DNA from: CBFHTC01 sp965658815
GTDB taxonomy: Bacteria > Pseudomonadota > Alphaproteobacteria > Rickettsiales > Rickettsiaceae
DNA length: 64,000 nucleotides
Direction: 5' to 3'
Assembly: GCA_965658815.1 (NCBI GenBank)
Contig: CBFHTC010000001.1
Coordinates: 1 to 64,000, forward strand
The translations under genes and the position numbers were made by a program. The notes under the pieces were generated by a model that was not told the DNA's origin, did not search any database, and worked only from the letters and a program-made list of their open reading frames with translations. Below are positions 63,244 through 64,000 of the stretch, piece after piece. Position 1 is the stretch's first letter; the number at the start of each line of letters is the position of its first letter.

Positions 63244-64000
63244 TTGGATATTAATGTTATTCTACGTAAAGATTTCACTTCTTATGTAAAAAGAGTATTT
63301 CTTTTTTTACATCCAGAGGATGAGTTAATCAATTCATGGCATATAAAATGCGTTACATCTTTTATTCAAGAGTATAATAAAATTATCGTTAATCTTCCTC
63401 CTCGAACATTAAAAAGTATTATATGCACTATTGCATACTCAACATGGATCATAGGAAAGAAAAGAAGTTCTAAAGTTATTATTGCAACATATGGAGATTT
63501 TTTATCAAAAACATTTCTTGAGTATTGTAAATTAATTATTGATAGTGATTGGTATCAAGATCTATTTAGTGATTTTATTATTATCAGTAAAACTTCTAGA
63601 AAAATTATTAATAATTATTTAGGTCATATCATCGTCACCTCTATTAATGGACCCATAACAGGAGAAGGTTGTGATATTTTAATTATAGATGATCCGCATA
63701 AGGCAATTGATGCATATTCATCTCATATGCTTCATAAGACTTCTAACTGGTTTGAAAATACACTTTTATCTCGTTTAAATAATTTTGAAAAAGGAAAAAT
63801 AATTATTGTAATGCAAAGAATTCATAAATTTGATCTGACGGGATATGTTTTAGAAAATTTTAATATTTTTTTTCATCTTAAAATTCCTTATTTTTCATAT
63901 ATAGATATTATTTTTAAAGCGAAAAATGATATATTTCTTATGAAAGAAAATTCTTATCTCTATTCTTATTTTCAAGATATTACTAAAAATTTGACTCAAG
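63244..64000 (+). CDS. Phage/GTA-type terminase large subunit (partial, runs off window)
   Basis: Open frame of at least 252 codons with no stop before the window edge. The order of features fits the DNA-packaging ATPase: KIIVNLPPRTLKSIICTIA (family LPPRHGKS, here with Thr-Leu for His-Gly), KVIIATYGDFLSKTF, ITSING-like IVTSINGPITGEGCD, Walker B ILIIDDPHKAID and IIIVMQRIHKFDLTGYVLE (family QRxHxxDLxG). Similar terminases occur singly or with gene transfer agent remnants in Rickettsiales. The start is uncertain: the upstream in-frame stop is at 63214 and TTG 63244 is the first usual start codon; there is no ATG before the conserved region. The altered P-loop may mean reduced activity. Confidence 0.8.
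   Translation, partial: MDINVILRKDFTSYVKRVFLFLHPEDELINSWHIKCVTSFIQEYNKIIVNLPPRTLKSIICTIAYSTWIIGKKRSSKVIIATYGDFLSKTFLEYCKLIIDSDWYQDLFSDFIIISKTSRKIINNYLGHIIVTSINGPITGEGCDILIIDDPHKAIDAYSSHMLHKTSNWFENTLLSRLNNFEKGKIIIVMQRIHKFDLTGYVLENFNIFFHLKIPYFSYIDIIFKAKNDIFLMKENSYLYSYFQDITKNLTQ

Overview
The window is a very AT-rich, gene-dense bacterial chromosome segment. It looks like the reduced genome of a host-associated alphaproteobacterium close to the Rickettsiales. The lineage markers are dispersed P-type type IV secretion genes (virB3, virB4 and a virB6-like gene), a DUF2610-type small protein, a valyl-tRNA synthetase of the archaeal-like type and an isoleucyl-tRNA synthetase of the eukaryote-like type that rickettsiae carry, an alphaproteobacterial SspB, a GTA/phage-like terminase, and rpsB, tsf, rpsI and trmD outside their usual operons. 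The exact genus cannot be named from this sequence alone.

Layout. 1-203: tandem hairpin repeat. 0.2-2.7 kb: divergent sigma factor genes rpoD and rpoH. 2.8-6.5 kb: tRNA-Asp, a miniature glutamine-synthetase-like gene and two overlapping membrane proteins with degenerate sensor-kinase-like tails. 6.5-11.3 kb: a hypothetical gene, a ComM relative without a P-loop, greA, dnaG and nth. 11.4-15.0 kb: an MshL-like secretin, then a photolyase gene inserted between two 227-nt direct repeats, then a HIT protein. 15.1-23.4 kb: lepB, ssb, uvrA, virB4, tRNA-Cys and rpsI. 23.5-31.6 kb: two paralogous amino-acid permeases, a ZnuB-like permease, polA and recD2. 31.7-39.8 kb: DUF2610, virB3, map with tRNA-Lys, clpX, an ABC exporter pair (one half with a dead ATPase), sspB, rnhA, rbfA and radC. 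40-49.8 kb: valS, a Kef-type antiporter, tRNA-Val with rpsB, then bamB, yfgM, a fused Mrp antiporter protein and virB6. 49.8-62.3 kb: tRNA with CAU anticodon, a third ABC exporter, trmD, ileS, recA, recJ, pth/tsf, miaB, nrdR and a degenerate LytM protein. 62.3-62.8 kb: an AT-rich gap with a DnaA-box cluster, a candidate replication origin. 62.8-64 kb: a Lys/Ala-repeat protein and a terminase that runs off the end.

Functional themes. Replication, recombination and repair are strongly represented (dnaG, polA, ssb, recA, recJ, recD2, uvrA, nth, radC, rnhA, photolyase). Proteolysis by ClpXP is represented by clpX and its adaptor sspB a few kb away. Envelope and host-interaction functions include the VirB parts, a lone secretin, BamB/YfgM, LepB, three ABC exporter-like proteins and several transporters, fitting a cell that lives on imported host metabolites.

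The most systematic observation concerns gene expression. Wherever a sigma-70 type promoter can be read (TTGxxx, 15-18 nt, TAxxxT), the -10 box ends 17-27 nt before the start codon, and no Shine-Dalgarno sequence is visible. Three other genes (map, rpsB, an ABC exporter) begin 12-24 nt after a tRNA gene, so tRNA processing would give mRNAs with the same very short leaders. The best single-locus observations are the photolyase insertion, the Mrp subunit fusion, several families that keep their fold motifs but have lost catalytic motifs (ComM-like, ABC half, LytM, PolA exonuclease), and the candidate oriC.
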